NCBI GenBank assembly: GCA_030616775.1
Contig: JAUWWQ010000007.1
Span: 42,333-106,332, forward strand
Reading direction: 5' to 3'
Origin: Planctomycetota bacterium
GTDB taxonomy: Bacteria > Planctomycetota > Phycisphaerae > UBA1845
Length of the DNA stretch: 64,000 bases
Below, one piece after another: positions 8,890 through 17,386 of this stretch (position 1 is its first letter; each line of letters starts with the position of its first letter). The notes under the pieces were generated by a model. That model had not been told where the DNA came from, searched no databases, and saw nothing but the letters and a program-made list of their open reading frames with translations. Position numbers and translations under genes: made by a program.

Positions 8890-10224
8890 GAAGGTCCGCT
8901 CGACGAAGCCGGTGTCCACGGTACCCGCCACGAAGTTGGGGTGTGATATGACCTTGTGCAGGAAGGGCAACGTCGTTTTGATCGGTTCAATGGTAAACTC
9001 GTGCAGGCAGCGCTGCATGCAACGGATGGCTTCGGGGCGCGTGGGCTGATGGACGATGACCTTGGCGAGCAGTGAATCGTAGCGGGGTGAGACGCGGCAG
9101 CCCTCATGCCCGTATGTCTCCACCCGCACGCCGAAGCCGCCCGGCGGATGGAACTGTTCGATACGACCAGCGCACGGGCGGAACTTCGCCTCCGGATCTT
9201 CGGCGTTGACCCGGCATTCAATGGCGTGGCCACGCGGCCTTATGGACCGCTGATTGATATCCAGTGATTCACCGGCGGCGATCCTGATTTGCATCTTGAT
9301 CAGGTCGATTCCCGTGGTCATCTCCGTGACCGGATGCTCCACCTGTATTCTGGTGTTCACCTCCATAAAATAGAACTTACCCTTGCTGTTGACCAGGAAC
9401 TCGACGGTCCCCGCGCTAGTGTACTTCGCCGCTCTGGCCAGCTTGACTGCGGCGGCGCAGAGATCCTTTCGCGTCCGGCCGTCGATGGCCGGTGACGGGG
9501 ATTCCTCGACGAGCTTTTGATAGCGGCGCTGGAGGGTGCAATCGCGTTCACCCAGATGCACGACGGTGCCATCGTGGTCGGCCATGATCTGTACCTCGAC
9601 GTGGCGGGGCCTCTCGAGGTATTTCTCGATGTACAGGTCGGTGCTCTTGAATGCCCCCTGGGCTTCCTGTTGAGCCTGCTTGATGGCCGTCAGCAGGTCG
9701 GTCTTGTCATGCACGATACGCATCCCGCGACCTCCACCACCGGCGGTGGCCTTTATCATCAAGGGAAAGCCGGTGCGTTCGGCGATGCGTAGCGCCTCGC
9801 TATCGTTTTCGAAGACGCCGTCGCTACCGGGGACCGTGGGGATTTTCGTTTTTTTGGCCAGAGCTCGTGCGGAGGCTTTGTCGCCGAGAAGCCGCATGGC
9901 GTCGGCCCCGGGACCGATGAATTCGATCTTGCACGCCCGGCACTTCTCGGCAAAGGCCGCGTTCTCCGCCAAAAAACCGTATCCGGGGTGGATGGCGTCG
10001 GCGCCTGTGACCTCAGCAGCGGCGATGATCCGATCGCTTTTCAGGTAGCTGTCGCGCGGGAACGGTCCGCCGATGCAGATCGTCCGGTCCGCCAGATTCA
10101 AATAGACGGCTCCGCGGTCTTCCTCGGAAAAGACGCACACGGTCTCTATCTGGAGCTCATGGCAAGCGCGCAGGATCCGCAGGGCGATTTCACCTCGATT
10201 GGCGATCAGAATCCGTCGAAACAT
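8887..10224 (-). CDS. accC: Biotin carboxylase subunit of acetyl-CoA carboxylase
   Basis: ATP-grasp enzyme that carboxylates biotin on the carrier protein AccB, the first step of fatty acid synthesis. 445 aa, normal length. The N-terminus FRRILIANRGEIALRI, the ATP loop GGGGRGMRIV, ERDCTLQRRYQKLVEE and MEVNTRIQVEHPVTE are all intact. ATG start. Follows accB by 86 bp on the same strand; last gene of the pepP-accB-accC group. accA and accD are not in the window. Confidence 0.97.
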   Translation of the reverse strand: MFRRILIANRGEIALRILRACHELQIETVCVFSEEDRGAVYLNLADRTICIGGPFPRDSYLKSDRIIAAAEVTGADAIHPGYGFLAENAAFAEKCRACKIEFIGPGADAMRLLGDKASARALAKKTKIPTVPGSDGVFENDSEALRIAERTGFPLMIKATAGGGGRGMRIVHDKTDLLTAIKQAQQEAQGAFKSTDLYIEKYLERPRHVEVQIMADHDGTVVHLGERDCTLQRRYQKLVEESPSPAIDGRTRKDLCAAAVKLARAAKYTSAGTVEFLVNSKGKFYFMEVNTRIQVEHPVTEMTTGIDLIKMQIRIAAGESLDINQRSIRPRGHAIECRVNAEDPEAKFRPCAGRIEQFHPPGGFGVRVETYGHEGCRVSPRYDSLLAKVIVHQPTRPEAIRCMQRCLHEFTIEPIKTTLPFLHKVISHPNFVAGTVDTGFVERTF

Positions 10225-10310
10225 GGGCTTAAAGCTTCACGATGCGAAATCGCTCCGGTATAGACGGCACGATCGCACCACGGTCGGCCAAAACAAGTCG
10301 GAGGCGTCAA

Positions 10311-10775
10311 TCATTCAGGACGCACCAGGAATAAGGGCTGGCCATACTCGATCGGTTGCTCGTTCTTGACAAGAATCTTCTGGACCGTCCCGGAGAGTTC
10401 GGCCTTGATCTCGTTGAAGACCTTCATGGCCTCGACGATGCACACCACCGTGTTGGGATTCACACTGCTGCCCACTTGCACAAATTGCGGCGAATCGGGA
10501 TCCGGAGATGCGTAAAACGTCCCAACCATCGGCGACTTGATCTCCACGTGGTCCACTTCCTGTTCGTCAGCGGCGGGTGCCTCAGCAGACGACGCTACTG
10601 CCCCAGCCTCTCCCGTGGGATTAGGCGATGCGGGTCGGGCGGTAACAGCCTCACCTGCGGTTGCCGTGGGTCGACGCAAGTTCACCTCAACGTCGCCGTC
10701 GCGCAATGAGATCTCTACAAGATCATTGGCGACCATCATGTCAACCAGCTCCCGGATTCTGTCTATGTCAAGCAA
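10311..10775 (-). CDS. accB: Biotin carboxyl carrier protein of acetyl-CoA carboxylase
   Basis: 154 aa. A short N-terminal helix ([14 protein letters not shown]) is followed by an Ala/Pro-rich linker (about residues 35-75) and the biotinyl domain. The biotinylated lysine is K118 in EAMKVFNEI. The start codon is TTG with GGAG upstream. Partner of AccC directly downstream. Length and domain order match the AccB family. Confidence 0.95.
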   Translation of the reverse strand: MLDIDRIRELVDMMVANDLVEISLRDGDVEVNLRRPTATAGEAVTARPASPNPTGEAGAVASSAEAPAADEQEVDHVEIKSPMVGTFYASPDPDSPQFVQVGSSVNPNTVVCIVEAMKVFNEIKAELSGTVQKILVKNEQPIEYGQPLFLVRPE

Positions 10776-10831
10776 TGCTAAGGCTCCAACCTACCGGCGT
10801 GCATCCACGTGTGACGGCGTAGCGGCATCAG

Positions 10832-11941
10832 TCAGATCACCGCATCATCGAGCTTGGCACTGAGCCGGCTCAGGACTCGCCGGCCGGTCGCCGTCACAAA
10901 CACGTCATCTTCGATGCGGACCCCGCCAACTCCGGGCAGATAGATGCCCGGCTCAACGGTTACAACCATCCCTGCCTCGATCTTTTCCTTGGATCGCCAA
11001 CTCAACGACGGCGCTTCGTGGATGTCCAGGCCGAGTCCGTGCCCCAGGCCGTGGTTGAACGCCTCGCCATAACCCGCATCGGTAATGAACTTGCGGGCTA
11101 TGGCATCGACATCGCACATCCGCCTGTCAGGGCGGATATCGGCAGTGGCGCACCGCTGTGCCTCCAGGACGATCCCGTATACCTCCCTGAGTTTGCGCGG
11201 AATGCTACCGACGAAGATCATGCGGGTCAAATCACTGCAATACCCACCGACCCGAGCACCCCAATCGAGCAGAATGGCACTGCCCTTTTTGACCTTGCTG
11301 CTTCCGGGAACGGCGTGTGGCAGGGCTGCGTTGGCACCGACCGCACATATCGTCGGAAATGAAGGCCCCGAGGCCCCACGCTTCTTCATCTCGTATTCCA
11401 ACCGAGCAGCCATCTCACGCTCGGTCTGGCCGACACGGATCGTTCGGCGCATCGCCATGAAGGCTTCCTCGGCCACACGCAGGGCCTTGCCGATCGCCGC
11501 CAGTTCGCTCGCCGATTTCGTACGGCGCATGGTGGTGACGATCGGGGGTGCCTTGGTCAAGCGCGTCCTTTTGTTGAGCTTGGCCAGTGCCGCGTGGTCG
11601 CCCAGGGTCATGTGATCCGGCTGGACCGCTAGCGATCGAAGCTTCAGCTCCGTACACGCCTTGGCGATCTCGTCGTTGAGCAGAAGCTTACGCATCCACT
11701 TCCGCGCCCAGGGGCATTCCTTCTTGCTGGACTCATCGAATCGACCATCGGTGATCAGGTGCACCTGGCGCGGTGCGATGAGCACGGCTGAATCCTCTCC
11801 GGTGAACCCGGTCAAATAGAAGTAATCGGCAGGATTCGTGACCAGGTAGGCGCCGACACGACGCTTTTTCATCTGCCGCCGACATCGGGTTAGCCGATCC
11901 GCAATCACCGGCGACGGGCCACGTGTCTTCTTTTTTCCCAT
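10832..11941 (-). CDS. pepP: Xaa-Pro aminopeptidase (M24 family)
   Basis: Metallopeptidase that removes an N-terminal residue before proline. 369 aa with the creatinase-like N-domain and the pita-bread C-domain. All five metal ligands appear in place: two Asp in LLDWGARVGGYCSDLTR, His in GHGLGLDIHE, and two Glu in VTVEPGIY and GVRIEDDV. ATG start. Upstream of accB on the same strand with a 56-bp gap, as in many Gram-positive pepP-(efp)-accB-accC clusters, here without efp. Whether it is an aminopeptidase P or a prolidase cannot be settled from sequence. Confidence 0.9.
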   Translation of the reverse strand: MGKKKTRGPSPVIADRLTRCRRQMKKRRVGAYLVTNPADYFYLTGFTGEDSAVLIAPRQVHLITDGRFDESSKKECPWARKWMRKLLLNDEIAKACTELKLRSLAVQPDHMTLGDHAALAKLNKRTRLTKAPPIVTTMRRTKSASELAAIGKALRVAEEAFMAMRRTIRVGQTEREMAARLEYEMKKRGASGPSFPTICAVGANAALPHAVPGSSKVKKGSAILLDWGARVGGYCSDLTRMIFVGSIPRKLREVYGIVLEAQRCATADIRPDRRMCDVDAIARKFITDAGYGEAFNHGLGHGLGLDIHEAPSLSWRSKEKIEAGMVVTVEPGIYLPGVGGVRIEDDVFVTATGRRVLSRLSAKLDDAVI

Positions 11942-11980
11942 GATCTCTCCTACGTTGAATATCCGCCGTTAGGTACCGAG

Positions 11981-12030
11981 CAAGCCGCGGGCTTAAGCCC
12001 GTGCGGAATCCGCGCAGGAATTAACCTGCG
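11981..12030. repeat. Palindromic repeats in the pepP-kdsA divergent spacer
   Basis: The perfect palindrome CGGGCTTAAGCCCG (11988-12001), inside GCCGCGGGCTTAAGCCCGTG, belongs to the GCCGCGGGCT family seen at 14401, 54490 and elsewhere. It is followed by the hairpin CGCAGG-AATTAA-CCTGCG (12013-12030). A GCGAAT-type microrepeat lies at 12108-12160, before kdsA. No gene is seen in 11942-12211. Confidence 0.6.
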
Positions 12031-12211
12031 ACCGGTTGCTACCTGTCCGTCCAGCACGGTTGCTGAGGCACACATGATCGTATGATCGCGGCGGTGTGTC
12101 AAAGGCCAAATGGCTGGCGGCGAATGGCGATTTGCGGTCTACAAATAGCGGTTGCGAATCGGAACGGCTTGGCTATCCTGGATCTCCCGCTGGTAAGGCA
12201 GGAGACGTTTC

Positions 12212-13036
12212 ATGAGATGTGACAGGGCCCGGATCGGACCGGTGGTCGTTGGCGGTGGGGCTCCGCTCGCCTTGATCGCCGGGCCTTGTGTGATCGAATC
12301 CGAAGACCACACGCTCCGTGTGGCGTCGGCCCTGAAGCGTATTTGTGAGGGGCTGCACCTGCCCCTGGTGTTCAAGGCCAGCTTCGACAAGGCCAATCGG
12401 TCGAATATCAAGAGCTATCGGGGGCCGGGCCTCGATGAGGGGCTCAGGATTCTTGGCAGGGTCCGCAAGGAGCTCGACGTTCCGATCCTGTCCGACATCC
12501 ACCTGCCCGATCAGGCGCTCGCCGCCGGCGAAGTGCTGGACTGCGTGCAGGTGCCGGCGTTCTTGTGTCGTCAGACCGATCTTCTGGTCGCGGCAGCTCG
12601 CACTGGTCGGTGTGTGAACGTCAAGAAGGGTCAGTTCATGTCACCCGAGGAGATGGCCAACGTGGCCGGCAAGCTCACCGAAGCGGGCGGCAGGAATTAC
12701 ATGTTTACCGAACGCGGCACGTTTTTCGGCTATAACCGGCTGGTCAATGACATGACCGCGATTCCAAGGATGCAAGTTTACGCCCCGGTCGTTTTCGACG
12801 CCACGCATAGCTGCCAACTGCCCGGCGGAGCGGGCACGCAAAGCGGCGGTCAGCGTCAATACACCGGCACTCTAGCAGCCGCAGCCATCGCTGCCGGCGC
12901 CGACGCGATGTTCTTGGAAGTACACGACGACCCGGACCACGCCAAAAGCGACCCGGCCACCGTCTATCCACTAGATCAACTCCACGCCCTCCTCGAACGA
13001 CTCCTGCGCATCGCGCAAGCGATAAGAAACTTTTAG
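12212..13036 (+). CDS. kdsA: 3-deoxy-8-phosphooctulonate (Kdo-8-P) synthase
   Basis: Condenses phosphoenolpyruvate with arabinose 5-phosphate, the first Kdo step for lipopolysaccharide. 274 aa, full length. Motifs seen: GPCVIESEDHTL, FKASFDKANRSN, FTERGTFFGYNRLVNDM, FDATHSCQLPGG and FLEVHDDPDHAKSDP. Cys26 in GPCVIE is where the metal-independent enzymes have Asn, so this is the metal-dependent class. GGAG (12201-12204) lies 7 bases before the ATG. Monocistronic and convergent with an ArsR gene. It implies an outer membrane with Kdo sugar. Confidence 0.96.
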   Translation: MRCDRARIGPVVVGGGAPLALIAGPCVIESEDHTLRVASALKRICEGLHLPLVFKASFDKANRSNIKSYRGPGLDEGLRILGRVRKELDVPILSDIHLPDQALAAGEVLDCVQVPAFLCRQTDLLVAAARTGRCVNVKKGQFMSPEEMANVAGKLTEAGGRNYMFTERGTFFGYNRLVNDMTAIPRMQVYAPVVFDATHSCQLPGGAGTQSGGQRQYTGTLAAAAIAAGADAMFLEVHDDPDHAKSDPATVYPLDQLHALLERLLRIAQAIRNF

Positions 13037-13059
13037 GTGTCTCGTCGTGTCCTCGTCCC

Positions 13060-13362
13060 TCACCTTCGACAACAACTTTCGATCGCGTCGGCCATGGCTC
13101 GAAGCGTCGCCGCCGGCTCAAGGTAACAAATCGAGCAGTAGACTTCCTTGCCCGGTTTTTCAGCCTCCAGGATGCCCGCGTCGCGCAGGGTGGCCAGGTG
13201 CCGCGACGCCACCGACAGGTCAGTGGGGCAACACTCAGCCACCTCGCTGACCGTCTGAGGCCCACCCGCCCGATTGGACGAACAGGCACTGAGTCTCGTA
13301 ACGGCTGGTACATAAAACCGGGGCAGGTCATCTCTGCTTGGTCGTTGATCAAACGCACTCAC
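13060..13362 (-). CDS. ArsR-family winged-helix regulator
   Basis: 100 aa. The helix-turn-helix is clear: QTVSEVAECCPTDLSVASRHLATLRDAGILEAEKPGKEVYCS. Several cysteines are present (27, 44, 45, 76, 79 and a CC near the C-terminus), which could bind metal or sense redox, but no standard ArsR CVC site is visible. The GTG start overlaps the stop of the upstream ROK kinase gene (GTGA), so it is translated with it. It may regulate the ROK/GHL10/murQ group or a metal response; I cannot decide. Confidence 0.8.
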   Translation of the reverse strand: MSAFDQRPSRDDLPRFYVPAVTRLSACSSNRAGGPQTVSEVAECCPTDLSVASRHLATLRDAGILEAEKPGKEVYCSICYLEPAATLRAMADAIESCCRR

Positions 13363-14288
13363 TGTGGGTCGATGGCCAGCATTGCAGCACCGATGACACC
13401 GGCATCGTCGCCAAGACGGGCGGGCTGCACGGACATCGGCGCCTCGCCGTTTTCGTCTCGGACGGCCTGCAACCGGGCCATCGTCTGGTCCAGCAGGCAG
13501 GGAAGAGCAGTCACGACACCACCGCCGAGACAGATGACGCTTGGCTCGAAAAGCGTTGCCAGGTTGTTGACTGCTGCCGTTAGCGCGTTAGTTACCTTTT
13601 GGATCAGGTCTACCGCCGTCTCGTCACCACGCTCCCAGGCCTGCTGCAAGCTGGCAATGCCGTTCGTGTAGCCCACCTCACGTGCACGTTCCTCCAATGC
13701 GCGACCCGACGCGATTGTCTCCAGGCAGCCGCGTCGTCCGCAAGGACACGGCCGGGCACCTGGAGTGCTGTCGACAACCAGGGCATCAAGGTGCTGACCG
13801 CGGTCGGCATCCAGCCTTTGGAGCCGACCGTCGACCACAACACCGCACGCTATACCGGTGCCCAGGCGAAGATGGACAAACCGCCCTGCCCGCGATGCGC
13901 ATGATACGTATTCACTCCAGGTGGCCGCCTCGGCATCGGTGAACAGAACGGCCGTGTGTCCCGCTCTCCGCGACAGCTCATCAATGAGCGGGTAGCCTTC
14001 GAGAAACGGGAGATTGACCGACCGGACAACCAACCGCCGTCGTTGATCAAGCGTCCCCGGCAGCGCCACGCCGAGGCGCATGTGGGCGCTGGAACCGACG
14101 CCGACCTCATCGAGTATATTCTCAACGGCGCTGGTAAGTCGGGCGATGAGTCGGTCGGCGCCATCAGCTTCGTCTGTACGATGGCAACACCGTGCAAGAA
14201 TCTGTCCCATTCGATCGACGGCGGCCACCCGCGTTTGCGTGCCGCCTACGTCAATCCCAATTACGATTAATCTCGATGAGTCCTGCAT
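13359..14288 (-). CDS. ROK-family sugar kinase
   Basis: 309 aa. The N-terminal ATP motif GIDVGGTQTRVAAVD and the ROK zinc motif CPCGRRGCLETIASGRAL are intact, with the phosphoacceptor-side VRSVNLPFLEGYPL before them. ROK kinases phosphorylate glucose, N-acetylglucosamine, N-acetylmannosamine and related sugars. Nearby murQ and a GHL10 hydrolase favour an amino sugar from the cell wall, but the substrate cannot be read from sequence. Its stop overlaps the start of the ArsR gene by 4 bp. Confidence 0.88.
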   Translation of the reverse strand: MQDSSRLIVIGIDVGGTQTRVAAVDRMGQILARCCHRTDEADGADRLIARLTSAVENILDEVGVGSSAHMRLGVALPGTLDQRRRLVVRSVNLPFLEGYPLIDELSRRAGHTAVLFTDAEAATWSEYVSCASRAGRFVHLRLGTGIACGVVVDGRLQRLDADRGQHLDALVVDSTPGARPCPCGRRGCLETIASGRALEERAREVGYTNGIASLQQAWERGDETAVDLIQKVTNALTAAVNNLATLFEPSVICLGGGVVTALPCLLDQTMARLQAVRDENGEAPMSVQPARLGDDAGVIGAAMLAIDPQ

Positions 14289-14330
14289 GACGTCGCGAAG
14301 AGTAACTCATACTGACCGATTTCTCACTCC

Positions 14331-14465
14331 CGAGCCGCAGACTTCAGTCTGCGCGGACTGCCGATAGCCATTGACACTGACTCGGGGAAAGTGAATCCGC
14401 GCGGGCTAAAGCCCGCGGCTCTGGGATTTACGGTCATTCGCAACGAACGAACCGGTCAGTTTGAG
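14331..14465. repeat. Two palindromes plus a 50-bp tail repeat (downstream of GHL10)
   Basis: Two GAGCCGC-type palindromes: CGCAGACTTCAGTCTGCG (14337-14354) and GCGGGCTAAAGCCCGC (14401-14416). The following 50 bases (14416-14465, CGGCTCTGGGATTTA...CAGTTTGAG) match 17200-17249 in inverted orientation at 44 of 50 positions. The block fills the spacer between the GHL10 and ROK genes. Confidence 0.7.
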
Positions 14466-14484
14466 GAGCAAGACAACGTTCATG

Positions 14485-15714
14485 TCACACCTGCGGCACA
14501 GCGAGTTGGCGCAGATACGGAATGACGCGTTTCCGCAAGGCCGTTCGGGACGAGTTTTGCCCATCCCTGATCGGCCGGCCGGTGCGATCATACCGTTCGA
14601 ACAGAGAGTTATAGGCAAAGGCGGAAAAGTGCGGGGTACTCTGGCGGGCACGACGCATCTGCCCGATCACCGTGGAAGCGTCCCGTTTGTCGAACATCAC
14701 GCCCACAACCACCGGGATCGGCAAGCGCATCGACGACCAATCTCTCAGCCGCTGTGTGAAGGTGCGCATACTCGCCGCGTAGTTCATCGGGTATATCGCA
14801 TCTAGCAAACCTTCCTTTACCCAACGGGGCGAGTCCTGGAAGTGCTTGCGCCTTGCCACGTCCGGGGATGCCCCGACGGCGGCACTGAGGCGCATGCGCG
14901 GATTCACCTTTCGCATCATGGTCCGGATGTCACGAACGAGCTGGCTGACCTGCTCAGTCCGCCAGGCATCCCACAGCCGCGGGGCCGTTTCCGGGGTGCG
15001 GCCGGTCGCGCGTTTGAATAGGCCCAGCGTACGCGGGTCGCGCGGATAGTCGGGCACCCGGGCGCTTGGCCCATAGGAGTGGTTCCACTCGTTGGGAAAG
15101 CGGATGTAGTCCAGGTGCAGGCCGTCGACTGGATAGCGCTCCACGATCTCCCGGCAGACCCGCACCAGGTACTTGCGAACCTCTGGATAGCAAGGGTTGA
15201 GGCTGCTGTACCACCCCAGCGGTTGACGCCGACCGGCCGCGTCACGCCAGAACCACTCCGGATGGGCCAGGTAGAGCTGCCGTGGGTTTGTCGGCGACTT
15301 GTCGCCGCGCCAGCCAGGCACAACATTGATCCAGGCGTGCAAACTCAGGCCGCGACGATGTGCTTCCCTGGACGCGACCGCCAACGGGTCAAAGCCGGGA
15401 TCGCGGCCACCCAATTCGTCCGCCCACGGCTCGATCTTCGAGCGGTAGAACACCGTGCCGTTGCCTCTTACCTGAAAAAGCACCGTGTTGAACCCGGCCG
15501 CTTTGCAGTTATCCATCACTCTTGCGATGTCGGTGGGCGATTTGTAGTCCCACCGGGTTACCCAGATGGCACGGATCGCCTTTGCTCGACCGGGGGCCAG
15601 CCTCTCGCGCCGAGTTCCAGGTTGACACCCGCTCAAGAAAGCTGTTGTGATCAGCCCGAGGGCGAGCAGTTTCACGTTTTGACCAAGGTGACCGTGACTC
15701 CGTCCGTGGTCCAT
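14485..15714 (-). CDS. GHL10-family (DUF187/YngK-type) glycoside hydrolase lipoprotein
   Basis: About 409 aa from ATG 15714 (TTG 15744 and GTG 15675 are alternatives). The N-terminus is a lipoprotein signal: KLLALGLITTAFLSGC, with lipobox LSGC. The rest is a TIM-barrel of the glycosyl-hydrolase-10-like family: IRAIWVTRWDY, GFNTVLFQVRGNG, SLHAWINVVPGW, DGLHLDYIRFPNEW and LDAIYPMNYAAS. Homologues are linked with breakdown of peptidoglycan or other extracellular glycans. murQ, on the same strand 184 bp upstream, supports a cell-wall sugar role. Anchored in a membrane facing the periplasm, it would be processed by Lgt and LspA, both encoded in this window. Confidence 0.85.
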   Translation of the reverse strand: MDHGRSHGHLGQNVKLLALGLITTAFLSGCQPGTRRERLAPGRAKAIRAIWVTRWDYKSPTDIARVMDNCKAAGFNTVLFQVRGNGTVFYRSKIEPWADELGGRDPGFDPLAVASREAHRRGLSLHAWINVVPGWRGDKSPTNPRQLYLAHPEWFWRDAAGRRQPLGWYSSLNPCYPEVRKYLVRVCREIVERYPVDGLHLDYIRFPNEWNHSYGPSARVPDYPRDPRTLGLFKRATGRTPETAPRLWDAWRTEQVSQLVRDIRTMMRKVNPRMRLSAAVGASPDVARRKHFQDSPRWVKEGLLDAIYPMNYAASMRTFTQRLRDWSSMRLPIPVVVGVMFDKRDASTVIGQMRRARQSTPHFSAFAYNSLFERYDRTGRPIRDGQNSSRTALRKRVIPYLRQLAVPQV

Positions 15715-15779
15715 CTCTAGCATCCCCGGCATTGGCGCATCCAACTAGTGCCTTGTTTCATAAAAAACGCGACTATCAT

Positions 15780-15843
15780 CGCTGGACCGGGAATCCCTTC
15801 TCGGTCCTCTGGCAAGTGCCGAGAAAGGATTCTCGGCACAGCG
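15780..15843. repeat. CGCTGGACCG double-hairpin repeat, copy 1
   Basis: Begins CGCTGGACCGGGAATCCC and ends CTCGGCACAGCG. It holds two stem-loops: ACCGGGAA/TTCTCGGT and GTGCCGAGAA/TTCTCGGCAC. Same family as 34401-34476 (opposite orientation) and 49740-49811. It lies between murQ and the GHL10 gene. Confidence 0.7.
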
Positions 15844-15898
15844 TAGCATCCCCGGCGTTGGCGCGCTCAGACTGTTATCGTCTCTAGAAAGACTCCCC

Positions 15899-16819
15899 TC
15901 AACGCTCAATCACCTGACCCACATGGCCGCCGACCTTGGCCAATAGGATCTCCGCTGTCGCACGATCTACCATCCGGACATGCATGACGATTGCCGTTTT
16001 GACGTGCCCGCCGGCGGTTTCGAGCAACACACCGGAGGCCTCACGCGTAAGGCCGGTTATGGCTTGAATGATCCGCGTGCCGCGGTCAAGGAGTTTGGCG
16101 TTGGCGGCCGTGTTCACATCGACCATCAGATTCTCATATATCTTTCCGGTCCGGACCATCGCGATGGTGGTCACCATGTTCAGCACCATTTTGGTGGCCG
16201 TCCCGGCTTTCATTCGGGTACTGCCCGTCACCACCTCCGGACCGGTGACCACACGGATGGACACATCGGCCTCATCCGTCACCTGCTCTTTCGGCACGCA
16301 GGCCAGGAATACCGTTTTGGCCCCACGCTGCCGCGCCCGACGCAAGGCCCCGTGGACAAAGGGCGTTGTGCCGCCGGTGGCAATGGCGAAGACCACGTCG
16401 GCCGGACCTACGCCACGTTCGTCCATAGCGGCTTCGCCATCTTCGGGATGATCCTCCGCACCTTCAACGCTGCGGGTCAGGGCCTCCATACCACCGGCGA
16501 TGACGCCTTGAACCATCGACGGATCGGAGAGAAAAGTCGGCGGACACTCCGTGGCATCGAGCACGCCCAGTCGGCCGCTGGTTCCCGCGCCAACATAGAT
16601 CAAGCGGCCGCCCGCGCAAAAGGCCGTTGCGACCAGCTCGATCGCACGACGGATATCGCTGCCCGCTGCGGCCACCGCAGCCGCCACGGTCGCGTCCTCC
16701 CGGTTGATCAGCTCGAACACTTCGTCAACGGAGAGATGATCGAGGCGCATCGAATGTGGATTGCGATCTTCGGTGGTCAAATGGCCGCGATCGTCCATGA
16801 TCGAATCGTCGTCCCGCAT
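15899..16819 (-). CDS. murQ: N-acetylmuramic acid 6-phosphate etherase
   Basis: Cleaves the lactyl ether of MurNAc 6-phosphate to give GlcNAc 6-phosphate, in cell-wall recycling. 306 aa, normal length. TEDRNPHSMRLDHLS at the N-terminus, the SIS sugar-binding core LIYVGAGTSGRLGVLDATECPPTF, IATGGTTPFVHGAL and TGSTRMKAGTATKMVLNM are all diagnostic. ATG start at 16819. It is the first gene of the minus-strand run murQ-GHL10-ROK-arsR, although the spacers are long (184 and 196 bp) and filled with repeats, so a single transcript is not certain. Confidence 0.95.
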   Translation of the reverse strand: MRDDDSIMDDRGHLTTEDRNPHSMRLDHLSVDEVFELINREDATVAAAVAAAGSDIRRAIELVATAFCAGGRLIYVGAGTSGRLGVLDATECPPTFLSDPSMVQGVIAGGMEALTRSVEGAEDHPEDGEAAMDERGVGPADVVFAIATGGTTPFVHGALRRARQRGAKTVFLACVPKEQVTDEADVSIRVVTGPEVVTGSTRMKAGTATKMVLNMVTTIAMVRTGKIYENLMVDVNTAANAKLLDRGTRIIQAITGLTREASGVLLETAGGHVKTAIVMHVRMVDRATAEILLAKVGGHVGQVIER

Positions 16820-16860
16820 CGTCGTTCAAGTTGTCTGTCTAGCCGCCGTAGTACTCGCTG

Positions 16861-17048
16861 GTGCGAGAATCCCTTCTCGCACGTCCATCCGCGGGAATCC
16901 CCTCCCGCGTCTTCGGCTTTCGCCGGGTGCCACGGGTCCCGATGTACATCGGAACCCGCCAGTGCCCGGAACCATTGTGCACGCAGACACACTGACAGGC
17001 GAGCTGCCAGTGGCACCCCGCGTGGGGACGAGATGGGAATCTCGTCCC
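16861..17048. repeat. Chain of nested hairpins in the murQ-yhaM divergent spacer
   Basis: At least four strong inverted repeats in 190 bp: GTGCGAGAA/TTCTCGCAC (16861-16882), GCGGGA/TCCCGC (16891-16908), CGGGTCCCGATG/CATCGGAACCCG (16933-16958) and GGGACGAGAT/ATCTCGTCCC (17025-17048). An outer pair, GGGTGCCAC (16925-16933) with GTGGCACCC (17010-17018), encloses the third. The first hairpin shares the GAGAATCCCTTCTCG core of the CGCTGGACCG family. The spacer 16820-17386 has no gene. Confidence 0.7.
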
Positions 17049-17199
17049 AGCACGGTTCCCGTTAGGTTGCTGATCCTAACGCGATCTAACCGGCGATGCC
17101 ATGTCTAGGGTCAGCGTCACCGGCCACCACGCAACGGATATGGCGGAAGCGTGGTCAGTCGTGGATCTTCCACCGAGGTGCCAACGGTGAAGTACTAAA

Positions 17200-17249
17200 C
17201 TCAAACTGACCGGCTCCTTCGTTGCGATTGACTATAAATCCCTGAGCCG
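17200..17249. repeat. Inverted copy of the 50-bp tail repeat
   Basis: Reverse complement matches 14416-14465 at 44 of 50 positions. It lies 138 bp before the GTG start of the YhaM-like gene. It is followed by GAGCCGTTGGCGGAA, which resembles the edge of the palindromes at 51161 and 51541. Confidence 0.65.
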
Positions 17250-17386
17250 TTGGCGGAACTTGTCTCGACAGAGTCGGGGCCGCTGCTCGTAAAGCCCGGC
17301 GGGCGTCCACAGGGTCGTATGGCTTGCCCGGCGAGTCGATTGCCCCTAGGCTACGTCTTTCAGCTTGGCGCAGTCTGGAGAAGAAC

